From Anaerobacillus alkalilacustris (GTDB lineage Bacteria > Bacillota > Bacilli > Bacillales > Anaerobacillaceae), in NCBI RefSeq assembly GCF_001866005.1, contig NZ_MLQR01000004.1, positions 1 through 64,000 of the forward strand: a DNA stretch of 64,000 bases, given 5' to 3'. The position numbers were made by a program, and so were the translations under genes. This document shows, in pieces, positions 26,944 to 36,499 of the stretch. The notes beneath the pieces are model-generated. The model had not been told where the DNA came from and ran no database searches. It was given only the letters and a program-made list of their open reading frames with translations. The stretch's first letter is position 1; each line of letters opens with the position of its first letter.

Positions 26944-27067
26944 TGTTTTATTACATTCTTCAGTGGCAGTATGTGGTTGAAGTTCAGCTTATACATCAAC
27001 ACTTTATTTATTAACTTACAGTATGTTAAAGAATAAAGATTAAAAAATTGGGAAAAGGTGTTAAATA

Positions 27068-27613
27068 ATGAAAGAAGATTGGAACATCTTACAAATACTT
27101 CGGCATTCTCGTCATGATTGGCTCAATTTTGTGCAATTAATTAAAGGTAATCTTGCGCTAAAAAAATACGATCGAATTGAGGAAATTATTCAGGAAATCG
27201 TGAATCAAACTCAACAAGAAAGCAAACTCTCAAATTTACATATTCCTCAATTAGCAAGTGAATTATTAGTGTTTAATTGGAAAAGAAATAATCATTTTCA
27301 GCTAGAATTTGAGGTGTTAGGACCAACTAAGAACCTTGAAACATTTGAGGTAACGTTACTTCATTGGTTTCTTGATTTAGCAAATTTGCTAAATACTAGT
27401 TGTCAGCAATTTGCTGAAAATCATTTACTAATAACAATAGAAGTTTTTGATGAGGATGCACTTAGAATTAATTTTGATTTTCATGGAAATTTATTGGAAG
27501 TGAACTCAATAAAGAAATTTGTTGAAAATGAAAGTAGTCAGAATGAACAAATGGAATTAGTGGAATTTTATATAAATAATGAAGAGTTTTATCTAGTTCT
27601 AAAATTAATGTGA
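27068..27613 (+). CDS. spo0B: Sporulation phosphotransferase Spo0B
   Basis: Spo0B passes phosphate from Spo0F to Spo0A in the sporulation phosphorelay. The 181-residue protein has the active-site helix LRHSRHDWLNFVQLIKGNL; His16 aligns with the phosphorylated His of B. subtilis Spo0B (His30). The C-terminal half is a degenerate ATPase-like domain, as in the family. AAAAGGTG precedes the ATG. It lies just before obg, as in Bacillus, but the usual rplU-rpmA genes are not upstream. Confidence 0.9.
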   Translation: MKEDWNILQILRHSRHDWLNFVQLIKGNLALKKYDRIEEIIQEIVNQTQQESKLSNLHIPQLASELLVFNWKRNNHFQLEFEVLGPTKNLETFEVTLLHWFLDLANLLNTSCQQFAENHLLITIEVFDEDALRINFDFHGNLLEVNSIKKFVENESSQNEQMELVEFYINNEEFYLVLKLM

Positions 27614-27643
27614 AATGTTAGAAGAAAATTTTGAGGTGAAAAG

Positions 27644-28927
27644 ATGTTTGTAGATAAAGTTACAGTATTTGTTAAAGGTGGCGACGGAGGGAATGGTATG
27701 GTAGCCTTTCGTCGTGAAAAATATGTTCCTAATGGTGGTCCGGCTGGTGGTGACGGTGGAAATGGAGCAAATGTTGTATTTGAAGTTGAAGAAGGATTAA
27801 GAACATTAATGGACTTCCGTTATCAGCGGCACTTCAAGGCTGAACGTGGGGAGCATGGTAGACCTAAAAATCAGCATGGTAAAAATGCTGATGACATGGT
27901 AATCAAGGTTCCGCCTGGAACTACTGTTATAGATGAAGAAACGCAACAAACGATTGCTGATTTGGTTAAGCATGGACAAACTGCAATTATAGCAAAAGGT
28001 GGACGTGGTGGTAGAGGGAATAGTCGATTTGCGACACCTACTAATCCAGCTCCGGAAATTGCTGAAAATGGAGAACCAGGACAGGAGAGAAATGTAACAT
28101 TAGAATTAAAACTTCTCGCTGATGTAGGACTTGTGGGCTTTCCGAGTGTAGGTAAGTCAACGCTTCTTTCGGTTGTTTCGGCCGCAAAACCGAAAATTGC
28201 AGAATACCACTTTACAACAATTAAGCCGAATCTTGGGGTTGTTGATGTTGAAGATGGTCGTAGCTTTGTAATGGCCGATTTACCTGGTTTAATTGAAGGT
28301 GCCCATTTAGGGGTAGGTCTAGGGCACCAATTTTTAAGACATATTGAGCGTACAAAAGTTATTGTTCACGTTATTGATATGTCAGGAATAGAGGGGCGTG
28401 ACCCTTACGAAGATTACGTTAAAATCAATGATGAGTTAAAAGAATATAATCTTCGTTTAACTGAACGTCCACAAATTATTGTTGCTAATAAAATGGACAT
28501 GCCTGAAGCTGAAGACAACTTAGCAGCTTTTAAGGACAACTTAAATGATAAAGATATCTCTATTTTTCCTATATCAGCTATAACGAAAAAAGGATTACGT
28601 GAATTGCTATTGGCTATTGCTGATAAGGTAGATGTTACAGAAGAGTTTCCACTAACTGAGGAAGAAACAGAAAGTAGGGTTATCTACCGACATGAAAAGC
28701 AGGAAGAACCATTTAAAATTACAAGGGATGACGATGGAGCATATGTCCTCTCTGGAGATCAAATAGAAAAGCTATTTAAAATGACTGATTTTTCAAGGGA
28801 TGAGTCAGTACGCCGTTTTGCGCGCCAAATGAGAGGTATGGGAGTAGATACATCACTTCGAGAACGTGGTGCAAAGGATGGAGACATTGTCCGTATTTTG
28901 AAATTTGAGTTTGAGTTTGTTGAATAA
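27644..28927 (+). CDS. obg: GTPase ObgE/Obg
   Basis: Obg is an essential ribosome-associated GTPase linked to 50S assembly, the stress response and sporulation. The 427-residue protein has the glycine-rich Obg fold (1-158, many GGxGG motifs), a G domain with P-loop GFPSVGKST, switch [17 protein letters not shown] and NKMD, and a C-terminal OCT domain (about 345-427). Co-transcribed with spo0B, 30 bases downstream. A small terminator follows. Confidence 0.97.
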   Translation: MFVDKVTVFVKGGDGGNGMVAFRREKYVPNGGPAGGDGGNGANVVFEVEEGLRTLMDFRYQRHFKAERGEHGRPKNQHGKNADDMVIKVPPGTTVIDEETQQTIADLVKHGQTAIIAKGGRGGRGNSRFATPTNPAPEIAENGEPGQERNVTLELKLLADVGLVGFPSVGKSTLLSVVSAAKPKIAEYHFTTIKPNLGVVDVEDGRSFVMADLPGLIEGAHLGVGLGHQFLRHIERTKVIVHVIDMSGIEGRDPYEDYVKINDELKEYNLRLTERPQIIVANKMDMPEAEDNLAAFKDNLNDKDISIFPISAITKKGLRELLLAIADKVDVTEEFPLTEEETESRVIYRHEKQEEPFKITRDDDGAYVLSGDQIEKLFKMTDFSRDESVRRFARQMRGMGVDTSLRERGAKDGDIVRILKFEFEFVE

Positions 28928-28935
28928 TGATAAAG

Positions 28936-28960
28936 AAGCTGCCTTTAGAGGTAGCTTTTT
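28936..28960 (+). terminator. obg terminator
   Basis: Arms AAGCTGCCT and AGGTAGCTT (one G-U pair) are followed by a T-run, 9 bases after the obg stop codon. Confidence 0.65.
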
Positions 28961-28967
28961 CATATAC

Positions 28968-29029
28968 AATTCAGCATAGCTTCAAAATTACTTCTCTGTG
29001 GGAAACTATTTTTGAAGCTATGCTGAATT
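28968..29029 (+). other. Long hairpin between obg and pheB
   Basis: A perfect 20-bp stem (28968-28987 with 29010-29029; AATTCAGCATAGCTTC on the left) encloses a 22-base loop. Only a weak T-run follows on the plus strand. It may be a second terminator or a leader structure for pheB-pheA. Confidence 0.5.
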
Positions 29030-29094
29030 TTAGTTGTCAAAATTATCTTGCAAATTTATAATGTAATAATAGGAATTTTAGGTGGTGGTTTTGT

Positions 29095-29544
29095 TTGGGA
29101 AACAAAAGTGATGAGTTTTATCTTGTGCGTGCTGATATATTGTCTGAAGCGATGCAAAAGACGTTAGAAGCAAAAGCTTTAATAGATAGTGGTAAAGTTA
29201 GAAATATAAATGAAGCTGTTCAGGCGGTTGATTTAAGTAGGAGTGCTTACTATAAATATAAAGACGGAATTTTTCCTTTTCACAAAATGGTGAAAGAAAA
29301 AATAATAACTCTTTCTATACATCTTGAGGATAGATCAGGTACTTTATCGAAACTTTTATCTGTTGTAGCAGATGCAGGTTCAAATGTGTTAACAATTAAC
29401 CAAACAATTCCTCTACAAGGACGTGCAACTATTACCTTAACAATTGAAACTGCACCAATGACTGTTGGGATAGATCATTTAGTGAAGAAAATTCAGCAAC
29501 TTGATGCAGTTGAAAAAGTAGAATTAATCGGATCAGGAGCATAG
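29095..29544 (+). CDS. pheB: ACT-domain regulatory protein PheB
   Basis: PheB is an ACT-domain protein of uncertain role encoded with pheA. The 149-residue product matches B. subtilis PheB along its length: [20 protein letters not shown], then [18 protein letters not shown], an ACT domain (about 70-145) with [27 protein letters not shown] and [10 protein letters not shown]. The start is a TTG at 29095 with GGTGGTGG upstream; no ATG is available. pheA follows after 17 bases. Confidence 0.93.
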   Translation: MGNKSDEFYLVRADILSEAMQKTLEAKALIDSGKVRNINEAVQAVDLSRSAYYKYKDGIFPFHKMVKEKIITLSIHLEDRSGTLSKLLSVVADAGSNVLTINQTIPLQGRATITLTIETAPMTVGIDHLVKKIQQLDAVEKVELIGSGA

Positions 29545-29561
29545 ATCGAAAGGAGTTAACA

Positions 29562-30446
29562 ATGACTAAAATTGCTTATTTAGGTCCTAAAGGAACATTT
29601 ACTGAGATGGCTACTATATCAGTATTTCCGAGTGAGGAACGAATACCTTTCCGTACGATACCGGATTGTATGGATGCAGTATCGAAGAATATAGTAGATT
29701 TTGCCGTAGTTCCTATTGAAAATACAATCGAAGGATCAGTTAACTTAACATTAGATTATTTAATTCATAATCAAAAATTATTAATTAACGGTGAAATTAC
29801 AGTGCCAATTGAACAGCAACTATTAATTCATAGCAATAATACTAAAAATTGGACGGCAATTAAGAAAGTATATTCACACCCACATGCAATCGCACAATGT
29901 CATACATTCTTACGCTCTTTATTACCGGATGCGGAATTTGAATATATGAACTCTACGGGTTCTGCAGCAGATTATGTAGCAAAAAATCCTGATCAGCCTA
30001 TTGCTGCAATAGCGAATGAGCTAGCTGCCAAAGAATACAACTTAGTTGTTGCCGAAAAAAACATACACGATTATGAAAATAATCATACACGCTTTGTTAT
30101 ATTAAAAAATGAAAGTAGTAGTATGCCAGAATCTCCTTCATACTATATTGGGGATAAAACTACATTAATGGTTACTTTGCCTGCAGATTATCCAGGAGCC
30201 CTTCATCATGTACTGTCAGCGTTTGCCTGGAGGAAGTTAAACCTTTCGAAGATAGAATCTAGGCCTATGAAAACGGGGCTTGGCAATTATTTCTTTGTCA
30301 TTGATGTCGCTATGAAAATGGACGAAGTATTAATTCCAGGGGTTATTGCTGAACTAGAAGCCCTTAAGTGTCAAGTAACTCTATTGGGAAGTTATCCATG
30401 TTATTCATTATCAAAAAAAGTAGATGAAATCAGAGTAGAAACGTAA
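29562..30446 (+). CDS. pheA: Prephenate dehydratase PheA
   Basis: PheA converts prephenate to phenylpyruvate in phenylalanine synthesis. The 294-residue protein has IAYLGPKGTFTEMA at the start, PIENTIEGSV, STGSAADYVA, the catalytic NHTRFVIL motif and a C-terminal ACT domain (about 200-285) with ALHHVLSAFAWRKLNLSKIESRPMKTGLGNYFFVIDV, which senses phenylalanine. GAAAGGAG precedes the ATG. No chorismate mutase domain. Confidence 0.96.
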   Translation: MTKIAYLGPKGTFTEMATISVFPSEERIPFRTIPDCMDAVSKNIVDFAVVPIENTIEGSVNLTLDYLIHNQKLLINGEITVPIEQQLLIHSNNTKNWTAIKKVYSHPHAIAQCHTFLRSLLPDAEFEYMNSTGSAADYVAKNPDQPIAAIANELAAKEYNLVVAEKNIHDYENNHTRFVILKNESSSMPESPSYYIGDKTTLMVTLPADYPGALHHVLSAFAWRKLNLSKIESRPMKTGLGNYFFVIDVAMKMDEVLIPGVIAELEALKCQVTLLGSYPCYSLSKKVDEIRVET

Positions 30447-30490
30447 AAACACGAGAAAACGCTTTTCCTAGCGTTTTCTCGTGTTTTTTG
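30446..30490 (+). terminator. pheA terminator
   Basis: An 18-bp perfect stem (AAAACACGAGAAAACGCT with its complement at 30470-30487) has a T-run on its 3' side. Confidence 0.9.
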
Positions 30491-30496
30491 TAAAAT

Positions 30497-30665
30497 AAGA
30501 TTTATAAATTTCTGAGGTCAGAAAGCTGTAACTCCTTGCTGCACTGCTTCTGCGATTACTCTTCCACGAAACACTGTTTCGTCGAAGGTCACATCAGAGC
30601 CATGCTACAAGACGCAGAAGTACAATTACTTCTGTCTAGAGCTACCACGCTTGTACTTTTCTTAT
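30497..30665. repeat. Composite intergenic repeat, copy 4 (diverged)
   Basis: It shares TTTATAAATTTCTGA-type tail, CGCAGAAGTA-type interior and the ACGCTTGTACTTTTCTT end with the other copies but is more diverged. No gene is seen. Confidence 0.55.
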
Positions 30666-30679
30666 TTGGACGGCTCGTA

Positions 30680-31225
30680 CTAATTATCCTCTAACAAGTA
30701 ACCTGCTTGAGCTAAAGCAATACATATCTCATTAATTTCTTCTTGTGTTCTTGCCTCAATTGTATGAAGGTGAACACCTCCAGTAAGTTGTGATAAAAGT
30801 GAGGCATTAGTTGAATTAATCTTTGAAATGAATTCCTTTACGTCTTTACGATTTCGTATCATTAAGGAGGCTGTAATCTCACCGTAGACTTGATGTTCGA
30901 CAACAACGTCTTTAACTATTCCTCCGTGATCTACGATAATATTTAATTCATGAATTGCATCTTCCGGTGAATGCTTACAAGCGATTACCTTTGAGTGTAA
31001 ATCAACTTTTAATTGCTCTTTAATAAAAATATAGCCTTGTGAAGTAGCTAAGATAGGGTAATTTCTTGCTTTTAATATCGAAATGTCTTGAACAATAACC
31101 TGCCGACTGACATTTGTTTTCGTTGCTAAATCATTTCCAGTAATCGGTGAATCTGTTTCCATCAGCCATTGTAATAATAATTCTCTCCGTTCTTCCCCTA
31201 AGATTTTGTCTTGTTGTTGTTTCAT
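30680..31225 (-). CDS. niaR: NAD-biosynthesis repressor NiaR (3H domain)
   Basis: NiaR (YrxA) represses NAD synthesis genes when bound to niacin. The 181-residue protein has an N-terminal winged-helix (about 10-65; NVSRQVIVQDISILKARNYPI) and a C-terminal 3H domain whose metal-binding His residues lie in CKHSPEDAIHELNIIVDHGG and LTGGVHLHTIEA. It is 12 bases downstream of nifS on the minus strand and divergent from nadBCA, its expected target. Autoregulation is likely. Confidence 0.93.
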   Translation of the reverse strand: MKQQQDKILGEERRELLLQWLMETDSPITGNDLATKTNVSRQVIVQDISILKARNYPILATSQGYIFIKEQLKVDLHSKVIACKHSPEDAIHELNIIVDHGGIVKDVVVEHQVYGEITASLMIRNRKDVKEFISKINSTNASLLSQLTGGVHLHTIEARTQEEINEICIALAQAGYLLEDN

Positions 31226-31237
31226 CCAGTAGCCCCC

Positions 31238-32362
31238 TTATGGTAACGTAGTTTCTACTATACCTTTAATTGCTTTTGCAGTTTCTATAATGTGTGATTC
31301 TGTCGTATGTTTACCCATTGATATTCGAATGAGTTCCCTGGCGGCGTCTTTTTTGTATCCTAATTGAAGCATTGTTTTCGATGCATTTTGCCCTTCAACT
31401 TTACAAGCTGTCCCTGTGGATATAGCAATATTTTTCCTGTTTAGTTCTAACATTGTATATTGCCCTTCTATACCATGAATCCTTAAGGCTAAGTGGTGAC
31501 TTAAACGTTCATCTGGGTGCCCGATTAAACTATGGGTAACACAGTTATTTGATAATAATGTTAATAATTGTTGACTTAATTGCTTTAAACGTAATTGTTC
31601 AACCTCCATATTTTCACAAATCTCTATAGCTGCTTGAGCAAAGCTTGCGATAGCAGGCACATTTACTGTTCCTGCTCGAAATCCACTTTCATGGGATGTG
31701 TTTGGAATTACTGGCTTCCAAGATATCTTTGGAGAAATATAAACTGCCCCCACTCCTTTCGGTCCATAGATTTTATGACTTGATAATGAAATACTATCTA
31801 CGTTTAAGCTCGTAATATCTATAGGTATCTTACCAAAAGCTTGGACACAATCACTATGAAATAGAATATTTTCATCTTTTAAAAAAGCTCCAATTTGACT
31901 GATATTTTGGATTGTACCGATATCTGAATTAGCATAACAAATTGAAACAAGAACAGTATTATCTTTAATTGCTTGTTTCAATGTATCGAGGCTAACAACC
32001 CCATATTTGTCTACATTTAGGAAGGTGATTTCAAAGCCTTCTTCTTCTAATTGTGTAAAAGTATTTAATACCGAAAAATGTTCAGTACTTGTTGTGATAA
32101 TATGACCTTTTTTCCCTTTAACTAAAGATTTTATGGCTAGGTTATTAGAATCTGATCCACCACCTGTAAAATAGATCCCTTTTGCCTCTGTGTTGACACA
32201 ACTGGCAATTGCCTTTCTAGATTGTTCTAAAATACTTTTAGCTTTTGTGCCGACGTCGTGAAGGCTACTAGGATTTCCGTAGAATTCTTTTGATGCTTTT
32301 ATAAAAACTTCTAAAGCACTATCTGACATAGGAGTTGTTGCACAATAATCCAAATAAATCAT
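31238..32362 (-). CDS. nifS: NifS-like cysteine desulfurase of the NAD locus
   Basis: This PLP enzyme takes sulfur from cysteine and, by its position, probably matures the 4Fe-4S cluster of NadA, as proposed for B. subtilis NifS. The 374-residue protein has YLDYCATTP, TGGGSDSNNLAI, the cofactor Lys197 in SSHKIYGPKG and active-site Cys320 in STGTACKVEG. Start ATG 32362 has GAAGGTGA. Transcribed divergently from nadB with niaR behind it. Confidence 0.93.
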   Translation of the reverse strand: MIYLDYCATTPMSDSALEVFIKASKEFYGNPSSLHDVGTKAKSILEQSRKAIASCVNTEAKGIYFTGGGSDSNNLAIKSLVKGKKGHIITTSTEHFSVLNTFTQLEEEGFEITFLNVDKYGVVSLDTLKQAIKDNTVLVSICYANSDIGTIQNISQIGAFLKDENILFHSDCVQAFGKIPIDITSLNVDSISLSSHKIYGPKGVGAVYISPKISWKPVIPNTSHESGFRAGTVNVPAIASFAQAAIEICENMEVEQLRLKQLSQQLLTLLSNNCVTHSLIGHPDERLSHHLALRIHGIEGQYTMLELNRKNIAISTGTACKVEGQNASKTMLQLGYKKDAARELIRISMGKHTTESHIIETAKAIKGIVETTLP

Positions 32363-32506
32363 AATATGTCACCTTCTTTACTGGGTATTTAAATTAGTTA
32401 ATATTGTCAAATTTTATACAATAATTAGATAAACTACTTGAGGACTACTTGTAATAAGGTTTTCTCTCTATTAAAAGATAATATAACTTTTACTTACTAA
32501 AAAAAA

Positions 32507-32597
32507 GTCTTGTCACTAGTTTAAAATTATGTAAATATAGGTGTCAAGACAGTTGTAGACATTCATTAGAATATTTTTTTTTAGATAAGTGTCAAAC
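32507..32597. promoter_or_regulatory. Candidate NiaR operators between nifS and nadB
   Basis: GTCTTGTCACTA (32507-32518) and TAGGTGTCAAGAC (32538-32550) are an inverted pair, and a third similar half site, AAGTGTCAAAC, is at 32587-32597. They lie in the divergent promoter region of the genes NiaR is expected to repress. That the GTGTC-type half sites are NiaR-bound is inference. Confidence 0.5.
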
Positions 32598-32656
32598 TTC
32601 TATTCTGATAAGGTTTTATGTAACGAATATTATCTTCTAATTTTAGGAGGGTGAGT

Positions 32657-34270
32657 ATGAATGTAATGAAAACTGATGTTGTTATTATTGGCAGTGGTTT
32701 AGCCGGACTAATGACAGCGTATTACCTTTGTGAAAAATACAATGTGGCACTTGTCACAAAAACTAAATTGGCTAATAGTAACTCAAGCCTCGCACAAGGC
32801 GGTATCGCAGCGGCAGTAGCAAAGGAAGATCATTGGAAAAAACATTTTCAAGATACAGTTGTTGCTGGGGGTTATCATAATGAAAAAAAAGCAACTGAAC
32901 TCCTTGTAAAAAAAGGTACGACTCTCATAAAGAAGCTTGTAGAGATTGGTGTAAGTTTTGATAGAGATGAAAAAAATGAATTTTCACTAGGAATGGAAGG
33001 GGCTCATAGAGTAAGAAGAGTACTTCATGCGGGTGGAGATGCAACTGGTAAGGTAATGGTGGAGTCAGTTATTGCAAATGTCCTCCCGAAAATAAATGTT
33101 ATAGAAGATTCAACGGCATATGATTTACATGTAGAGAATGGAGGGTGCTGTGGAGTCTATATAAAAGATCAAAATGAAAATTTATGTTTCATAGAAGCTG
33201 ATCACGTAATTTTAGCAACCGGTGGGATCGGACAATTATATAAAGTTACATCTAACTGTAAAGAAGCAACAGGGGATGGAATAACTATGGCTTATCGAGC
33301 AGGTGCAGCGATAGCCGATATGGAATTTATTCAATTTCATCCGACGCTAATGATGGTTGATGGCGATTGTTTAGGTTTAATCTCAGAAGCTGTACGAGGT
33401 GAGGGAGCAAAGCTTGTAACTGAAGATGGCAACTATCTAATGCAAGGTAAGCACCAATTGGAAGATTTAGCCCCTCGTGATATTGTTGCTAGAGAAATTT
33501 TTAAAATGAGACAAAAAAGTGAAACGGTATATTTAGATATAAAAAACATAAGGAATTTTAAAGAACGTTTTCCATCAATTACTAACATGTGCAAACATAC
33601 AGGTGTACTAGAAAAGGGATTAATCTCAGTTGAACCAGGTGCTCATTTTATCATGGGTGGTATAAAGGTAAATGAAAATGGTGAAACAACAGTGAAAAAT
33701 TTATATGCTGTTGGTGAATGTGCAAATACTGGGGTTCATGGTGCAAATCGGTTAGCAAGTAATTCTTTGCTAGAGGCTGTTGTGTTTGCTGATCATCTCG
33801 CAAAGACAATTTTATTAGCAAGAAAACAACGGTCATACGATGTAAAGTTAAACGTAAAAGTACCTTCGTCAGTTCCTTTGAATTTACCTACGATTGAACA
33901 GATTCAAAATGTGATGGATCGTTATGTCGGAATTATTCGAAATGAAAGAGACTTAAAACGAGCAATTAAATGGTTCAAACAATTTAAAGATATTTATGAA
34001 GAACAAAATCATTTGCATTTATCTATTCATGAAAAAACAATCTGCAACATGCTAATTGTCGGATATTTAATTGCAAATGCAAGTCTTAAAAGAAATGAAA
34101 GCCGTGGTGGCCATTATCGATTAGATTTTCCTCAAACGAATGACGAGCGTTGGGTTGGTTTTAAAAATGTTAGTGTTAATGGTGTTTTATATCGTGAAAA
34201 GTTTCACGAATATAATGATCTTATTGAACAATCATTACCTAAGGTTAAAAAGGAGTTGTCCATTTCGTGA
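32657..34270 (+). CDS. nadB: L-aspartate oxidase NadB
   Basis: NadB oxidises aspartate to iminoaspartate, the first step of de novo NAD synthesis. The 537-residue flavoprotein has the FAD motif VVIIGSGLAGLMTAYYL, SSLAQGGIAAAV, HRVRRVLHAGGDATG, and active-site region EFIQFHPT. I choose ATG 32657, 6 bases after AGGAGG; a GTG at 32651 is in frame too. Its stop overlaps the nadC start (GTGA). Confidence 0.96.
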   Translation: MNVMKTDVVIIGSGLAGLMTAYYLCEKYNVALVTKTKLANSNSSLAQGGIAAAVAKEDHWKKHFQDTVVAGGYHNEKKATELLVKKGTTLIKKLVEIGVSFDRDEKNEFSLGMEGAHRVRRVLHAGGDATGKVMVESVIANVLPKINVIEDSTAYDLHVENGGCCGVYIKDQNENLCFIEADHVILATGGIGQLYKVTSNCKEATGDGITMAYRAGAAIADMEFIQFHPTLMMVDGDCLGLISEAVRGEGAKLVTEDGNYLMQGKHQLEDLAPRDIVAREIFKMRQKSETVYLDIKNIRNFKERFPSITNMCKHTGVLEKGLISVEPGAHFIMGGIKVNENGETTVKNLYAVGECANTGVHGANRLASNSLLEAVVFADHLAKTILLARKQRSYDVKLNVKVPSSVPLNLPTIEQIQNVMDRYVGIIRNERDLKRAIKWFKQFKDIYEEQNHLHLSIHEKTICNMLIVGYLIANASLKRNESRGGHYRLDFPQTNDERWVGFKNVSVNGVLYREKFHEYNDLIEQSLPKVKKELSIS

Positions 34271-35100
34271 ATAAATTAAAATTAAAGTCGTCTTTACAAG
34301 GTTTTTTCGAGGAAGACTTAGGACTTGGTGATTTAACTAGTGAATCAATTTTTTCAGAAAAAGATTATGGATATGGTGAATTTATTTGTAAAGATGATGG
34401 TGTTTTTTGTGGTGCAGAAGTTATTGAACAAGGTTTTAAACTACTAAATGACCGAATTTCAATCGATTTTACAATCAAAGATGGCAAAGAACTTAAAAAA
34501 GGTGAAAAAATCGCCTTGGTCGAAGGTCCTGTTTTAGACTTATTAATGGGAGAACGTGTAATACTTAATTTATTGCAACGAATGAGTGGTATTGCAACAA
34601 TAACGAAAAAAGCAGTTGGAAATCTACAAGGTAATCATACAAAAATATGTGATACTAGGAAAACAACACCAGGATTAAGAATGTTTGAAAAATATGCAGT
34701 TACATGTGGTGGTGGTTACAATCACCGATTTGGTTTATATGATGCTGTCATGATTAAAGATAATCATATTTCTGCTAGTGGTGGAATTGAAAATGCAGTA
34801 AAGAAAGTCCGAAAGAGGCTTGGCCATACAGTAAAAGTTGAAGTGGAAACAGAATCTGCTGAGGATGTTATTGCTGCTGTAAAAGCAGAAGCAGATATTA
34901 TTATGTTTGACAACCGAACTCCAGAGGAAATCTTTCAACTCTTGAAGCTTGTACCTAAAGGAATTGTGACGGAAGCTTCTGGTGGGATAACATTAGACAA
35001 TATCGGGAGTTACTCATTAACGAATGTAGATTATATTTCTTTAGGCTTTTTAACTCATTCAGTAAAAGCCTTAGATATTAGCTTTAATATAGAAGTTTAG
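34267..35100 (+). CDS. nadC: Quinolinate phosphoribosyltransferase NadC
   Basis: NadC joins quinolinate with PRPP to form nicotinate mononucleotide. The 277-residue protein has EDLGLGDLTSE, ERVILNLLQRMSGIAT, DTRKTTPGLR, GGGYNHRFGLYDAVMIKDNH and EASGGITLDNI, all family motifs. The GTG start overlaps the nadB stop by 3 bases, with AAAGGAG about 10 bases upstream, so translation is coupled. Confidence 0.96.
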   Translation: MNKLKLKSSLQGFFEEDLGLGDLTSESIFSEKDYGYGEFICKDDGVFCGAEVIEQGFKLLNDRISIDFTIKDGKELKKGEKIALVEGPVLDLLMGERVILNLLQRMSGIATITKKAVGNLQGNHTKICDTRKTTPGLRMFEKYAVTCGGGYNHRFGLYDAVMIKDNHISASGGIENAVKKVRKRLGHTVKVEVETESAEDVIAAVKAEADIIMFDNRTPEEIFQLLKLVPKGIVTEASGGITLDNIGSYSLTNVDYISLGFLTHSVKALDISFNIEV

Positions 35101-35143
35101 AATTATTTTTGTAATTTTGACATTATAAAAAGGGGATGGAGTC

Positions 35144-36247
35144 GTGAGTATTTTAGAAGTAATGAATGAAACAATTCAAATTCCAGATCATTATAAAAAT
35201 ATGAAAATAGAAGAAATGGAAGCTAGGATTAAAGAAATTAAAGCGAAATTTGGCACGCGTTTGTATATTCCAGGACATCATTATCAGAAGGATGAAGTTA
35301 TACAATTTGCCGATGACACTGGAGATTCATTAAAATTAGCACAACTTTCTGCCAACAATGCCCAAGCTGAATTTATTGTTTTTTGTGGAGTTCATTTCAT
35401 GGCGGAAACAGCAGATATCTTAACAAATGAAAATCAAAAAGTATTTTTACCGGATATGAGAGCAGGCTGTTCTATGGCTGATATGGCCAATATAGAACAG
35501 ACAGACCTAGCGTGGACAAAGCTCCAACAAATATTTGGTGATACTTTATTACCGCTAACATATGTAAACAGTACAGCAGAAATAAAAGCTTTTTGTGGGA
35601 GGAATGGTGGTGCTACTGTTACTTCTTCAAATGCAAAGAATATGGTAGAGTGGGCATTTACGAAAAAAGAAAGAATCTTCTTTTTGCCAGATCAACATTT
35701 GGGTAGAAATACAGCATTTGAATTAGGGATTTCGTTAGAAGATATGGCTATTTGGGATCCAGAACTTGAGGAGTTACAGTTTCAAGGAGATGTAAACAAC
35801 ATTAAAGTGGTTTTATGGAAAGGTTATTGTTCTGTTCACGAAAAATTTACCGTAGAAAACATTGAGGAAATGAGAAGTGAGTATAAAGATATAAATATAA
35901 TTGTTCACCCTGAATGTAGTCATGATGTGGTTCAATTAGCAGACTTTGCTGGTTCAACCAACTATATTATTGATAAACTTCAAGAAGCCGCTTCGGATAC
36001 TGTATGGGCTGTTGGTACCGAGATGAATTTAGTAAAAAGGCTGGGGCAAATTCATTCTGATAAGAAAGTTATGTCCCTGAATCCGAATATGTGTCCATGC
36101 CTTACGATGAATCGAATTGATTTGTCTCACTTATTATGGTCGTTGGAAAGTATCGAAATGGGGAAGCCTGTAAACCAAATCGTTGTTAATAAAGAAGTTG
36201 CTAAAGATGCAGTAAAAGCAGTTGATAGAATGCTCCATAGGTCCTAA
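35144..36247 (+). CDS. nadA: Quinolinate synthase NadA
   Basis: NadA condenses iminoaspartate with dihydroxyacetone phosphate to quinolinate using an oxygen-sensitive 4Fe-4S cluster. The 367-residue protein is of the longer Bacillus type; Cys109 (AGCSMAD), Cys229 (GYCSVH) and Cys319 (MCPCLTMN) correspond to the three cluster ligands of B. subtilis NadA (110, 230, 320). Start is a GTG after GGGGATGGAG. Last gene of nadBCA, followed by a terminator. Confidence 0.96.
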   Translation: MSILEVMNETIQIPDHYKNMKIEEMEARIKEIKAKFGTRLYIPGHHYQKDEVIQFADDTGDSLKLAQLSANNAQAEFIVFCGVHFMAETADILTNENQKVFLPDMRAGCSMADMANIEQTDLAWTKLQQIFGDTLLPLTYVNSTAEIKAFCGRNGGATVTSSNAKNMVEWAFTKKERIFFLPDQHLGRNTAFELGISLEDMAIWDPELEELQFQGDVNNIKVVLWKGYCSVHEKFTVENIEEMRSEYKDINIIVHPECSHDVVQLADFAGSTNYIIDKLQEAASDTVWAVGTEMNLVKRLGQIHSDKKVMSLNPNMCPCLTMNRIDLSHLLWSLESIEMGKPVNQIVVNKEVAKDAVKAVDRMLHRS

Positions 36248-36273
36248 TAAATAAAAAAATTATTCACTTTTAT

Positions 36274-36318
36274 AAAATAAATGAGCATAGAGACAATCTC
36301 TATGCTCATTTATTTTTA
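36274..36318 (+). terminator. nadBCA operon terminator
   Basis: A 19-bp perfect stem containing AAATGAGCATAGAGA has a three-base loop and a T-rich 3' side. The rest of 36319-36499 has no gene; it should hold the safA sporulation promoter, which I could not assign. Confidence 0.85.
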
Positions 36319-36499
36319 TAAAAGGAAATAAAAAGCTCGGGTACAATTCTAGAACTGTAAAAAAAAGAAATGATATTCGTTTGGTTATATATAACTTTTT
36401 ATCTGCATAAATTGTGCTGAAGAGTATTTTTGAACGTAGGTATAAAACTAAAGTAAATAAATGCTTTTGCTGAGATTAGCTTAAGGAGGGAATGTAAAC

